A stretch of 7,005 nt of DNA from an uncultured Atopobiaceae bacterium. GTDB taxonomy: Bacteria; Actinomycetota; Coriobacteriia; Coriobacteriales; Atopobiaceae. Location: contig CAJOGH010000135.1 in NCBI GenBank assembly GCA_905233865.1, positions 1 through 7,005 of the forward strand. Direction: 5' to 3'. This document shows positions 1 to 5,347 of the stretch, one piece after another. The translations under genes and the position numbers were made by a program. Every line of letters starts with the position of its first letter. Within the stretch, counting starts at the first letter, position 1. The notes below the pieces were generated by a model. That model did no database searches. It had not been told where the DNA came from and saw only the letters and a program-made list of their open reading frames with translations.

Positions 1-69
1 GTGAAAAATCAACCTGGGAGACCTAGTTGACAGGACGATGGGCATATGAGGGGACAGGTATAGACCAGG

Positions 70-101
70 CTGCGGGGCCCTCGTTTGGAAGGGCCCCGCA
101 G
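70..101. terminator. Strong GC-rich hairpin, probable terminator, orientation unclear
   Basis: Bases 70-81 (CTGCGGGGCCCT) and 90-101 form a perfect 12-bp inverted repeat around an 8-base loop. The hairpin lies 28 bases beyond the stop of the leftmost aldo/keto reductase, so it could end that transcript. However, the base run that would follow it on the minus strand is not T-rich, whereas on the plus strand it is followed by TTCGTTTG. It may therefore serve a plus-strand gene that ends just outside the window, or act in both directions. Bases 1-60 hold no gene I can support on either strand. Confidence 0.6.
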
Positions 102-108
102 TTCGTTT

Positions 109-126
109 GCTCGTATCGATAAGAGC
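109..126. promoter_or_regulatory. 18-bp palindrome, near copy of the one at 3570-3587
   Basis: GCTCGTATCGATAAGAGC is an inverted repeat with a single mismatched pair. It differs at one base from the perfect palindrome at 3570-3587. It lies 3 bases past the stop codon of the aldo/keto reductase and 8 bases from the GC hairpin. An AT-rich core centred on CG with dyad symmetry is typical of a site for a dimeric repressor such as those of the LacI family, but the regulator is unknown. A short RNA stem with a TCGA loop is the alternative. Confidence 0.45.
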
Positions 127-129
127 ATG

Positions 130-1173
130 CTACTTGTCCAGGTACTTGGCGTTGGTTAGCCAGACGTGCTCCTTGTCCTTGTCGGCAGGCTTGTTCTGGG
201 CCATGACACCGACGATGGCATGGGGAACGTAAGGCTCCTCTAGGTAGGCCACCTCATCGGGAGTGAGGTGCAGGTCAACGGCTGCCACCGCACCGTCGAT
301 GTGGTGGGGCTTGGTGGCGCCCGCAACAGGGGCGGTGACCTTGGTGAGCAACCAGGCGAGCGAGACCTCCGTCATGCTCACGCCACGCCTGTCCGCAATC
401 TCGGCCACACGACTGATGACGAGCGCGTCGGCATCGGCGGTACCGTCGTACTTGAGGCGAGCGTAGGAGTCCTCCTCCAGGCGCTTGCTGGTCTGGCCTG
501 GTCTGCGTGAGAGGCGGCCGCTCGCCAACGCGCTATAGGGCGTGAGCGCGATGCTCGCGTCCTCGCAGCAGGGGAGCATCTCACGCTCGTCCTCGCGGAA
601 GATCAGGTTCATGTGGTTCTGGACGCTCACGAACTCGGGGAAGCCCTCGCGGTGCGCGAGCTCGTTGGCTCGGCAGAGCTGCCAGGCGTAGACGTTGGCC
701 ACGCCCACGCAGCGCGCCTTGCCCGCGGCGACCACCTGCGCAAGACCCTCCATGATGTCGTGCAGGGGCGTGTTGTAATCCCACATGTGATAGATGTACA
801 GGTCAACGTAGTCCATGCCCAGGTGCTGCAGGCTGGCGTCAATGCTGTGGGCGATGTGCTCCTGCCCGCTCACGCCCTGCTCGATCTCGGCGGCGGTGCG
901 GGGCAGGAACTTGGTGGCCACGACGACGTCCTCGCGCCGTGCCATGTCGTGGAGGGCACGGCCCAGGTAGGTCTCTGACGTGCCCTTCTGGTAGGCGATG
1001 GCGGTGTCAAAGAAGTTGATGCCCGCGTCCAACGCGCGGCCCACGATGTCGCGCGTGGCGTCCTCGTCCACCGTCCAGCTGTGCTGGCCTGTGCTTGCGT
1101 TGCCAAAGCCCATGCAGCCCAGGCAGATGCGCGAGACGTTCAGGTCAGAGGTGCCCAGTCGTGCGTATTCCAT
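130..1173 (-). CDS. Aldo/keto reductase, YajO-like
   Basis: A 347-residue NADPH-dependent oxidoreductase with a TIM-barrel fold, predicted to be cytoplasmic. The catalytic tetrad is visible as D56 and Y61 (DTAIAY), K88 (VATKF) and H129 (IYHMWDYNTP). The cofactor-binding segments include PYSALASGRL near 212-221 and GATK at 285-288. From memory, the sequence resembles E. coli YajO over most of its length (SRICLGCMGFG, INFFDT, REDVVVATK, EREMLP). It carries about 24 extra residues at the C-terminus (324-347) after the motif where YajO-like proteins end. The start is supported by GGAGG six bases upstream of the ATG. The gene has its own candidate promoter (1219-1249) and is probably transcribed alone. 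The physiological substrate cannot be read from sequence; reduction of aldehydes or ketosugars is likely. A DXP-synthase-like role, proposed for YajO, is only a possibility. Confidence 0.93.
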   Translation of the reverse strand: MEYARLGTSDLNVSRICLGCMGFGNASTGQHSWTVDEDATRDIVGRALDAGINFFDTAIAYQKGTSETYLGRALHDMARREDVVVATKFLPRTAAEIEQGVSGQEHIAHSIDASLQHLGMDYVDLYIYHMWDYNTPLHDIMEGLAQVVAAGKARCVGVANVYAWQLCRANELAHREGFPEFVSVQNHMNLIFREDEREMLPCCEDASIALTPYSALASGRLSRRPGQTSKRLEEDSYARLKYDGTADADALVISRVAEIADRRGVSMTEVSLAWLLTKVTAPVAGATKPHHIDGAVAAVDLHLTPDEVAYLEEPYVPHAIVGVMAQNKPADKDKEHVWLTNAKYLDK

Positions 1174-1218
1174 GCCTTGCCTCCGTTAGCGGTTCGTGCT
1201 CGCAAACTTGTCCCCTTT

Positions 1219-1249
1219 ATCATGCAACGTGAACCATGGTTTACGTCAA
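1219..1249 (-). promoter_or_regulatory. Candidate promoter with 20-bp dyad in a long spacer
   Basis: Read on the minus strand, TTGACG (1249-1244) matches a -35 box at 5 of 6 bases. CATGAT (1224-1219) matches a -10 box at 4 of 6, with a 19-base spacer. The spacer is filled by ACGTGAACCATGGTTTACGT (1227-1246), a 20-bp dyad with one mismatched pair (1231/1242). A dyad inside a 19-20 base spacer is the layout of promoters activated by MerR-family regulators, which often control oxidoreductases. It lies 46 bases upstream of the aldo/keto reductase start. No merR-like gene is present in the window, so the regulator is inferred. Confidence 0.45.
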
Positions 1250-1286
1250 GGCGTGACGGCGTGAACGTGACGCGATGTCTAACTGG

Positions 1287-1487
1287 CTAGCTCTTGTCCT
1301 CCTTGGGCTTCCAAGAGAGTGCCTGTGCGATACCGCACACAGCAGGGACGATGAAGTCAAAGGTGCCTGGTGTGAACGCCTCATGCTTGATCAGCACGAT
1401 CATGACGAACTTGGTGCCAAACCAGAGGGCATACATGAGTGCGAAGCACAGGATGAGGCGGACTGCGAAGTTCTTGGGATAGGGCAT
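1287..1487 (-). CDS. Small two-helix membrane protein, unknown function
   Basis: A 66-residue protein. An in-frame start 13 codons further upstream (1526) exists, but the ATG at 1487 has GGAAG four bases before it and begins MPYPKNFAVRL, a normal positive-inside leader; I chose it. Two hydrophobic segments are visible, about residues 11-33 (rich in Leu, Phe, Trp, Met) and about 42-58. They are joined by a short polar loop (KHEAFTPGTF), and a charged tail follows (KPKEDKS). Both ends would face the cytoplasm. I do not recognise a family. It lies 47 bases after the upstream aldo/keto reductase gene and 113 bases before the next one, so it could be the last gene of the membrane-pair and reductase operon. 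Confidence 0.75.
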   Translation of the reverse strand: MPYPKNFAVRLILCFALMYALWFGTKFVMIVLIKHEAFTPGTFDFIVPAVCGIAQALSWKPKEDKS

Positions 1488-1503
1488 GGTACTTCCGATC
1501 GTT

Positions 1504-1530
1504 GAATGTGCCGTGCGTTGCGCCACATTC
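1504..1530. repeat. 7-bp inverted repeat between reductase and small membrane gene
   Basis: GAATGTG (1504-1510) and CACATTC (1524-1530) are exact inverted copies 13 bases apart. Inside them GCG/CGC (1515-1517 and 1521-1523) can extend the stem if four bases bulge. No T-run follows on either strand, so it is not a typical terminator. It could be an operator or an mRNA processing hairpin, or a chance occurrence. Confidence 0.3.
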
Positions 1531-1534
1531 TAGC

Positions 1535-2368
1535 CTATACGTCGTAGTCCACAGGCTCAAAGTTACGGAGCAGCTCCATGTCCTCGTCCGAGATCTCAAA
1601 GTTCACGTGAGCGTTGTCAGCCATGTGCACCACACTGGTCGCCTTGGGCAACGCAACCGTACCCAGCTGGAGACAATAGCGCACGCACAGCGCGGCCACG
1701 CTTGCCTCGTACTTGCCGGCTATGCGCTTAAGCTCTGGCCTCCCCAGCAGCGCGCCGTGGGCGACGGGGGAGAACGCCTCGACCAGTATGTCGTGGTCCC
1801 GGCAGAAGTCGATGAGCTCAAGGGGCGTGTGGCCAATGTGACACTGGATTTGGTTGACAGCTGGCACGACCGAGCAGTTGTCCAGGATGTTCTGGATGTC
1901 ACACTCGTCAAAGTTGGACACGCCTATCGCATGCACCTTGCCCGCGGCCTGGGCGTCTTCGAGGGCGCGCCAGACCTCGACGTTGGCCTCGAGGTAGCGG
2001 TCCTCGCTGTCATCATCCTCTTCCCAGGGCTGCGGCGCGTGGATGAGCATCATGTCGAGGTAGTCGAGCCCCAGGTCCTTGAGCGAGCGGTCGATGCTCG
2101 CGGCGGCGCTCGCGTAGTCCTTCTTGTCGGCGTCGACCTTGCTCGTCACAAAGAGGTCCTCGCGCCTGGCCTTGCACATGCGTATGCCATGGCCCACGCC
2201 CCTCTCGTTCTCGTAGGCTTGGGCCGTGTCTATGTGCGTGTATCCCATGCTCACAGCTTCTACGACGGTCCTGTCGACGATGTCGTCGTCAATCATCCAT
2301 GTGCCAAGCCCGATCTTGGGAATGCGCATGCCGCAGTTGAGGTCGTATGTCTCGTGGATGGCTGCCAT
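1535..2368 (-). CDS. Aldo/keto reductase, 2,5-diketogluconate reductase type
   Basis: A 277-residue NAD(P)H-dependent reductase, close to the length of E. coli DkgA and DkgB. The catalytic tetrad is D47 and Y52 (HIDTAQAYENE), K77 (VTSKV) and H110 (LIHAP). The family signature IGVSNF is at 148-153, VNQIQCH at 171-177, and the cofactor-phosphate loop LPKATSVVHMADN at 240-252. In that loop K242 is kept, but the usual Ser/Thr and Arg of NADPH-preferring enzymes are Ala243 and His248. I believe this variant occurs in related reductases of Gram-positive bacteria, and it leaves NADH or NADPH preference open. An acidic insertion (EEDDDSED, 116-123) is notable. The ribosome-binding site is weak (GGAC). 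The gene follows the two membrane genes with a 24-base gap, which suggests one transcript. The substrate is unknown; small aldehydes, methylglyoxal or ketosugars are plausible. Confidence 0.93.
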   Translation of the reverse strand: MAAIHETYDLNCGMRIPKIGLGTWMIDDDIVDRTVVEAVSMGYTHIDTAQAYENERGVGHGIRMCKARREDLFVTSKVDADKKDYASAAASIDRSLKDLGLDYLDMMLIHAPQPWEEDDDSEDRYLEANVEVWRALEDAQAAGKVHAIGVSNFDECDIQNILDNCSVVPAVNQIQCHIGHTPLELIDFCRDHDILVEAFSPVAHGALLGRPELKRIAGKYEASVAALCVRYCLQLGTVALPKATSVVHMADNAHVNFEISDEDMELLRNFEPVDYDV

Positions 2369-2392
2369 GTCAAGTCCGTTCGTTTTCGCGAG

Positions 2393-2692
2393 CTACTGGC
2401 GTGTGCTCACGCCCGTGCGACGCTGGTGCGTAATGAGCATGTAGATCGTCCAGATGGCAAGCCCCACCGTCACGACCGTCACGCCCAGGATGGCGTCGTC
2501 CACCATCTGCGCGCCGTCCGCCAGCTCGACGAACGCCTCGCCGTGCGCGAGGTTGGCAAAGCCATCCACGCACCACATGAGGGAGGCGCCCCAGTATATG
2601 AGAGCCAGCGCAGCAACTCGCTGCGAGCGGCCGGTCACGTACCACACGATCGACGCCGCGATGGCAGCCGCGGTGGTTATAACGAGCGTCAT
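2393..2692 (-). CDS. Small membrane protein, partner of the upstream gene
   Basis: A 99-residue protein of unknown family. Three hydrophobic segments are visible: about residues 2-20, 26-49 and 67-88. The middle one holds WGASLMWCVDGFANLAHGE, with an acidic residue (D43) and His50. The third is introduced by an acidic loop with D65 and D66, and the C-terminal tail is basic (HQRRTGVSTRQ). The ATG lies 3 bases after the stop of the upstream membrane gene, and its GGAGG lies inside that gene's last codons, so translation is probably coupled. The arrangement WG, V(D/E), HGE, TVG is shared with the upstream protein, which suggests a paralogous pair that might form a complex. Transporter subunit, redox anchor and regulatory membrane protein are all possible; no function is assigned. 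Confidence 0.8.
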   Translation of the reverse strand: MTLVITTAAAIAASIVWYVTGRSQRVAALALIYWGASLMWCVDGFANLAHGEAFVELADGAQMVDDAILGVTVVTVGLAIWTIYMLITHQRRTGVSTRQ

Positions 2693-2695
2693 GAC

Positions 2696-3106
2696 TTACG
2701 CCTCCTTGGCCGCCACATCGCTCGCGTGACGTGCCACCGCGTCGGCGACCACGGTACCCACAAGCCACACGACGGTCACGAGCGCGGCCATGCCAACGCC
2801 CACGGTCGCCATCTCGTGCAGCATCTCGGGGATGTCGGCAGGGTTGTTCATTGCCGTCAGGAACGGCGGGAAGGGCACGACCTCGCCGTGCCACATGTGC
2901 TCCACAGCCAGGAGCGCGACGCCGCCCCAGAGCATGTTCATGAGCCAGGTGAGCTTGCGGGTCCAGCAGTAGCCCTCAACGGAAGGGTCGGTCAGCTGAC
3001 GTCCGCTCTTATCGACAATGCCACGGCTCTCCTCGGAGCGCTTGACTGCCGCGCGGACCGCCGACACCACGATGGCCTCGCCACCGCCAACAACAAAGCA
3101 CGCCAT
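2696..3106 (-). CDS. Membrane protein of unknown function, first of a pair
   Basis: A 136-residue protein I do not recognise. A moderately hydrophobic N-terminus (about 2-21, containing GGGEA) is followed by a polar, charged stretch (22-51: KRSEESRGIVDKSGR). Two stronger membrane segments follow, about 52-72 (LTWLMNMLWGGVALLAVEHMW) and 99-121. Between them is a Pro-rich loop (VVPFPPFLTAMNNPADIPEMLHE). Charged or metal-capable residues sit at the membrane edge: E69, H70, H73 and E75. The start has GAGGGG only two bases before the ATG, which is close, so the exact start is slightly uncertain. It is the first gene of a tight group with the next membrane gene and an aldo/keto reductase. It lies 82 bases downstream of the glyoxalase gene, beyond a hairpin, so its promoter may be in that gap. 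Confidence 0.8.
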   Translation of the reverse strand: MACFVVGGGEAIVVSAVRAAVKRSEESRGIVDKSGRQLTDPSVEGYCWTRKLTWLMNMLWGGVALLAVEHMWHGEVVPFPPFLTAMNNPADIPEMLHEMATVGVGMAALVTVVWLVGTVVADAVARHASDVAAKEA

Positions 3107-3151
3107 GTCCCCTCGATTCCCTCGTGGTTAAGATGTTGCATATCGTACCAC

Positions 3152-3174
3152 GGCGCGGCCAAAAGACCGCCGCC
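3152..3174 (-). terminator. Compact GC hairpin between glyoxalase and membrane genes
   Basis: On the minus strand, GGCG, a bulged G, then CGGTC pair with GGCCG CGCC around a TTTT loop, including one G-T pair. This gives about nine base pairs. It starts 15 bases after the glyoxalase stop codon. No T-run follows, so it may be a weak or factor-assisted terminator, or an mRNA 3'-end stabiliser. I infer that it separates the glyoxalase transcript from the membrane-protein operon. Confidence 0.4.
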
Positions 3175-3188
3175 AAGCTGCCATAAGG

Positions 3189-3551
3189 CTACTCGTGGAG
3201 TTCGAGCGGCAGGCCGTCGGGGTCAAAGAAGAACGTCATGGCGCGTCCGGTGTACTCGTCATGGCGGATGGGCTCGCATGTGATGCCGCGCGCCTCCAGC
3301 TCAGCCACCGTGTCCGCCACGCTCTCCACGGCAAAGGCCAGGTGCCTCGAGGGCCGCGCGGGTGGGTTGGGCACCACAAAGAGCTCGAGCTCGCAGGTGT
3401 CGTTGAGCCGCAGGTCCAGCTTGCGGTCGCCCTTGTGCGGTCGCTCGTTGTCGCGGATGACCTCCAGCCCCAGCTTGTCCACGTAGAACTCGCGCGCCCG
3501 CTCGTAGTCGGACACGATGATCGCCACATGGTGGATCGCGTCGAGCCTCAT
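3189..3551 (-). CDS. Glyoxalase/VOC family metalloprotein, YaeR-like
   Basis: A 120-residue single-subunit member of the vicinal oxygen chelate superfamily, predicted to be cytoplasmic and to act as a homodimer. It has the two beta-alpha-beta-beta-beta half-domains with metal ligands expected at H8 (HHVAI), E56 (ELELF), H70 (RHLAFAV) and E117 (LPLELHE). The ending FFFDPDGLPLELHE and the segment NPPARPSRHLAFAV resemble E. coli YaeR. Compared with YaeR as I remember it, the loop between PPxRPSR and HLAF is about seven residues shorter. The start has a purine-rich GGGAGGG just upstream. Family members include lactoylglutathione lyases and fosfomycin-modifying enzymes. YaeR-like proteins are often called glyoxalase I, but their substrate is not settled. 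A role in methylglyoxal or another toxic aldehyde's removal would fit the two nearby aldo/keto reductases, but this is inference. Confidence 0.9.
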   Translation of the reverse strand: MRLDAIHHVAIIVSDYERAREFYVDKLGLEVIRDNERPHKGDRKLDLRLNDTCELELFVVPNPPARPSRHLAFAVESVADTVAELEARGITCEPIRHDEYTGRAMTFFFDPDGLPLELHE

Positions 3552-3569
3552 ACGCCCTCCCTCTTCCCT

Positions 3570-3587
3570 GCTCTTATCGATAAGAGC
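3570..3587. promoter_or_regulatory. Perfect 18-bp palindrome upstream of the glyoxalase gene
   Basis: GCTCTTATCGATAAGAGC is identical to its own reverse complement across 18 bases. It lies 18 bases before the glyoxalase start codon and 14-17 bases after the transaldolase terminator, so it is in the leader or promoter of the glyoxalase gene. Only one other near copy with dyad symmetry exists in the window (109-126, one base different). This is a strong candidate for the operator of a dimeric repressor. I could not identify convincing -35 and -10 boxes here. Confidence 0.6.
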
Positions 3588-3601
3588 CTACCGCAGATAG
3601 C

Positions 3602-3636
3602 AAAACGGGGTGCCCGGAACAATCCAGGCACCCCGT
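3602..3636 (-). terminator. Rho-independent terminator of the pentose-phosphate operon
   Basis: Bases 3605-3614 (ACGGGGTGCC) and 3627-3636 form a perfect 10-bp stem. Inside it, after one mismatch, GGA/TCC adds three more pairs around a four-base loop. On the minus strand the stem runs into TTTTG. It begins 24 bases after the transaldolase stop codon, which is where the operon transcript should end. Confidence 0.85.
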
Positions 3637-3660
3637 CGGAAAGGGTATGTCCGCTGTGGC

Positions 3661-4344
3661 TTAGGCCTCGGCGGTGACCTTCTTCCAGTCGGCCTCGAAG
3701 CTGGCCAGACCGTTGACGGTCAGGGGGTGGGTCAGGCACTTCTTGAGGGCCGCGTAGGGGACCGTGGCGATGTCGGCGCCAATGAGGGCCATCTGGGTCA
3801 CGTGGTTGGGGGTACGCAGGGAGGCGGCGATGATCTCGACGCCACCCTCCTCGTTCCACCAGCCAAAGTCGTAGTTGCCAATGGCGGCGACGATGTCAGC
3901 CACGCGCTCGACGCCGTCCTCGGCGATGTCGTCGTAGCGGCCGACGAAGGGGCTCACGTAGCGGGCGCCGGCGCGGGCGGCCAGCAGGGCCTGGGGCACG
4001 CTGAAGATGAGGGTCATGTTGACCTTGATGCCCTCAGAGGCGAGGGTGCGGCAGGCGGCCAGGGACTCGGCGCAGATGGGGAGCTTGACCACGATGTTGG
4101 GGGCCAGGGCGGCCAGGCGGCGGCCCTCCTCGACCATGCCCTCGGTGGTGGTGGCGGTGGACTCGGCGCTCACGGGCAGGCCCTCGCAGATCTCGCAGAT
4201 CTTGACCATGTGGCCCTCAAAGTCGGCCAGCTTGCCGCCGGTCTTGGCGTAGAGGCTGGGGTTGGTGGTGACGCCGGACAGGGCGCCCCAGGAGGCGCAC
4301 TCGCGGATCTCGTCAAGGTCGGCGGTGTCGATGAAGAACTTCAT
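3661..4344 (-). CDS. tal: Transaldolase, short (FSA-like) type
   Basis: A 227-residue class I aldolase of the short transaldolase / fructose-6-phosphate aldolase family, acting in the cytoplasmic non-oxidative pentose phosphate pathway. It moves a dihydroxyacetone unit between sedoheptulose 7-phosphate and glyceraldehyde 3-phosphate to give erythrose 4-phosphate and fructose 6-phosphate. The N-terminus FFIDTAD and GVTTNPSL (24-31) are diagnostic. The Schiff-base lysine is K87 (VVKLP). At the two positions that distinguish the enzymes, this protein has E61 and F133 (SPFVGR) where E. coli FSA has Gln59 and Tyr131. These are the residues of true transaldolases, so transaldolase activity is favoured. 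The ATG has GAGGAT upstream at good spacing. It is the last gene of the operon, 63 bases after the transketolase C-terminal gene and before a clear terminator. Confidence 0.95.
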   Translation of the reverse strand: MKFFIDTADLDEIRECASWGALSGVTTNPSLYAKTGGKLADFEGHMVKICEICEGLPVSAESTATTTEGMVEEGRRLAALAPNIVVKLPICAESLAACRTLASEGIKVNMTLIFSVPQALLAARAGARYVSPFVGRYDDIAEDGVERVADIVAAIGNYDFGWWNEEGGVEIIAASLRTPNHVTQMALIGADIATVPYAALKKCLTHPLTVNGLASFEADWKKVTAEA

Positions 4345-4364
4345 GTGAACTATCCTCTCGTTTG

Positions 4365-4385
4365 GCGCGGGGCCTTTCCCCGCGC
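4365..4385. other. Perfect hairpin between transketolase and transaldolase genes
   Basis: GCGCGGGG (4365-4372) and CCCCGCGC (4378-4385) form a perfect 8-bp GC stem with a 5-base loop. It lies 22 bases after the transketolase C-terminal stop and just before the transaldolase ribosome-binding site. No T-run follows on the minus strand, so full termination is unlikely. It more likely marks an mRNA processing or stability point, or partial attenuation, which would set transaldolase expression apart from the upstream genes. Confidence 0.5.
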
Positions 4386-4407
4386 GTGTTTCCTCTTGCG
4401 GGTTGCC

Positions 4408-5346
4408 TTAGGCGCAGAACTCTGCGGTGACCTTGGCGATGTTGGCGGCGCACAGGCCAAACTGCTCAAGCAGCTCGGCGGCGGGGCCGGAGTGACCGAA
4501 CTCGTCGTTCACGCCGATGCGCTTGACGGGGGTGGGGAGCTTCTCGGAGAGCACGCCGGCAACGGCCTCGCCCAGGCCACCGATGATGTTGTGCTCCTCC
4601 ACGGTCACGACGCGGCCGCAGTCGCGGGCGGCAGCCAGGACGATCTCCTCGTCGAGCGGCTTGATGGTGGCCATGTTGATCACGCGGGCGTTGATGCCCT
4701 TGGCGGCAAGCTCCTCGGCAGCGTCGAGCGCCTCGGGGACCATGATGCCCGTTGCGATGATGGCAACGTCGGTGCCGTCGCGCAGGACCTCGCCCTTGCC
4801 AATCTGGAAGTTGAAGCCCTCCTCGTGGAAGACGGGGGTGGCGGCGCGACCAAAGCGCATGTACACGGGGCCTTCCATCTCATAGGCGGCCTTGACCATG
4901 GCGCGGGCCTCGACGTCGTCGGCGGGGCACATGACGGTCATGCCAGGGATGGTACGCATGAGGCCAAAGTCCTCGCAGCACTGGTGGGAGGCGCCGTCCT
5001 CGCCAACGGAGATGCCGCCGTGGGTGGCGCCGATCTTCACGTTGAGGTGGGGGTAGCCGATGGAGTTGCGGACCTGCTCAAAGGCACGGCCAGCAGCAAA
5101 CATGGCAAAGGTGGACGCAAAGGGAACCAGGCCCATGGTGGACATGCCGGCGGCAGCCACGATCATGTTGGCCTCGGCGATGCCGCAGTCCACAAAGCGG
5201 TCGGGGTGGGCGGCCTTGAAGATGCCGGTCTTGGTGGCACCTGCGAGGTCGGCGTCCAGGACTACGAGGTCCTCGTGCTCGTCGCCGAGCTCCTTGAGCG
5301 CGTTGCCGTAGCTCTCGCGCGTCGCGATCTTCTTAACGTCAGTCAT
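4408..5346 (-). CDS. Transketolase, C-terminal subunit
   Basis: A 312-residue subunit that supplies the pyrimidine-binding and C-terminal domains of transketolase. With the upstream N-terminal subunit it makes a thiamine-diphosphate enzyme that transfers two-carbon units from ketose to aldose phosphates. Key residues seen are E58 in CGIAEANM, the conserved glutamate that activates thiamine, and THGGISVGEDGASHQ at 108-122, part of the substrate and cofactor site. Later come GIMVPEALDAAEEL and HNIIGGLGEAVA, typical of the C-terminal domain. The reading frame is open upstream to 5589, but the ATG at 5346 is chosen: it follows the upstream stop by one base (TAGAATG), GGAGG lies in the last codons of the partner gene, and the protein begins as the family does. 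Strong translational coupling would keep the two subunits at equal levels. Confidence 0.96.
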   Translation of the reverse strand: MTDVKKIATRESYGNALKELGDEHEDLVVLDADLAGATKTGIFKAAHPDRFVDCGIAEANMIVAAAGMSTMGLVPFASTFAMFAAGRAFEQVRNSIGYPHLNVKIGATHGGISVGEDGASHQCCEDFGLMRTIPGMTVMCPADDVEARAMVKAAYEMEGPVYMRFGRAATPVFHEEGFNFQIGKGEVLRDGTDVAIIATGIMVPEALDAAEELAAKGINARVINMATIKPLDEEIVLAAARDCGRVVTVEEHNIIGGLGEAVAGVLSEKLPTPVKRIGVNDEFGHSGPAAELLEQFGLCAANIAKVTAEFCA

Positions 5347-5347
5347 T

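Noticed and set aside
1..45. Possible minus-strand gene that starts at 45 (ATG CCC ATC GTC)
   Set aside because: Only 15 codons are visible, no ribosome-binding site precedes the ATG, and the residues suggest no family.
27..50. TTGACA at 27-32 as a plus-strand promoter
   Set aside because: The nearest AT-rich hexamer (TATGAG, 45-50) is only 12 bases away, and no plus-strand gene follows, only the hairpin and the antisense end of the reductase.
3120..3151. Promoter for the membrane-protein operon with TACGAT as -10
   Set aside because: No -35 box stands at an acceptable distance; the best TTGGCG is 23 bases away. A promoter is likely in this gap but cannot be placed.
1502..3283. 593-codon open frame on the plus strand
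   Set aside because: It runs antisense to the reductase and both membrane genes, which have clear family motifs or coupled ribosome-binding sites. Its translation is His/Val/Arg-rich without family motifs, as expected from antisense of GC-rich genes.
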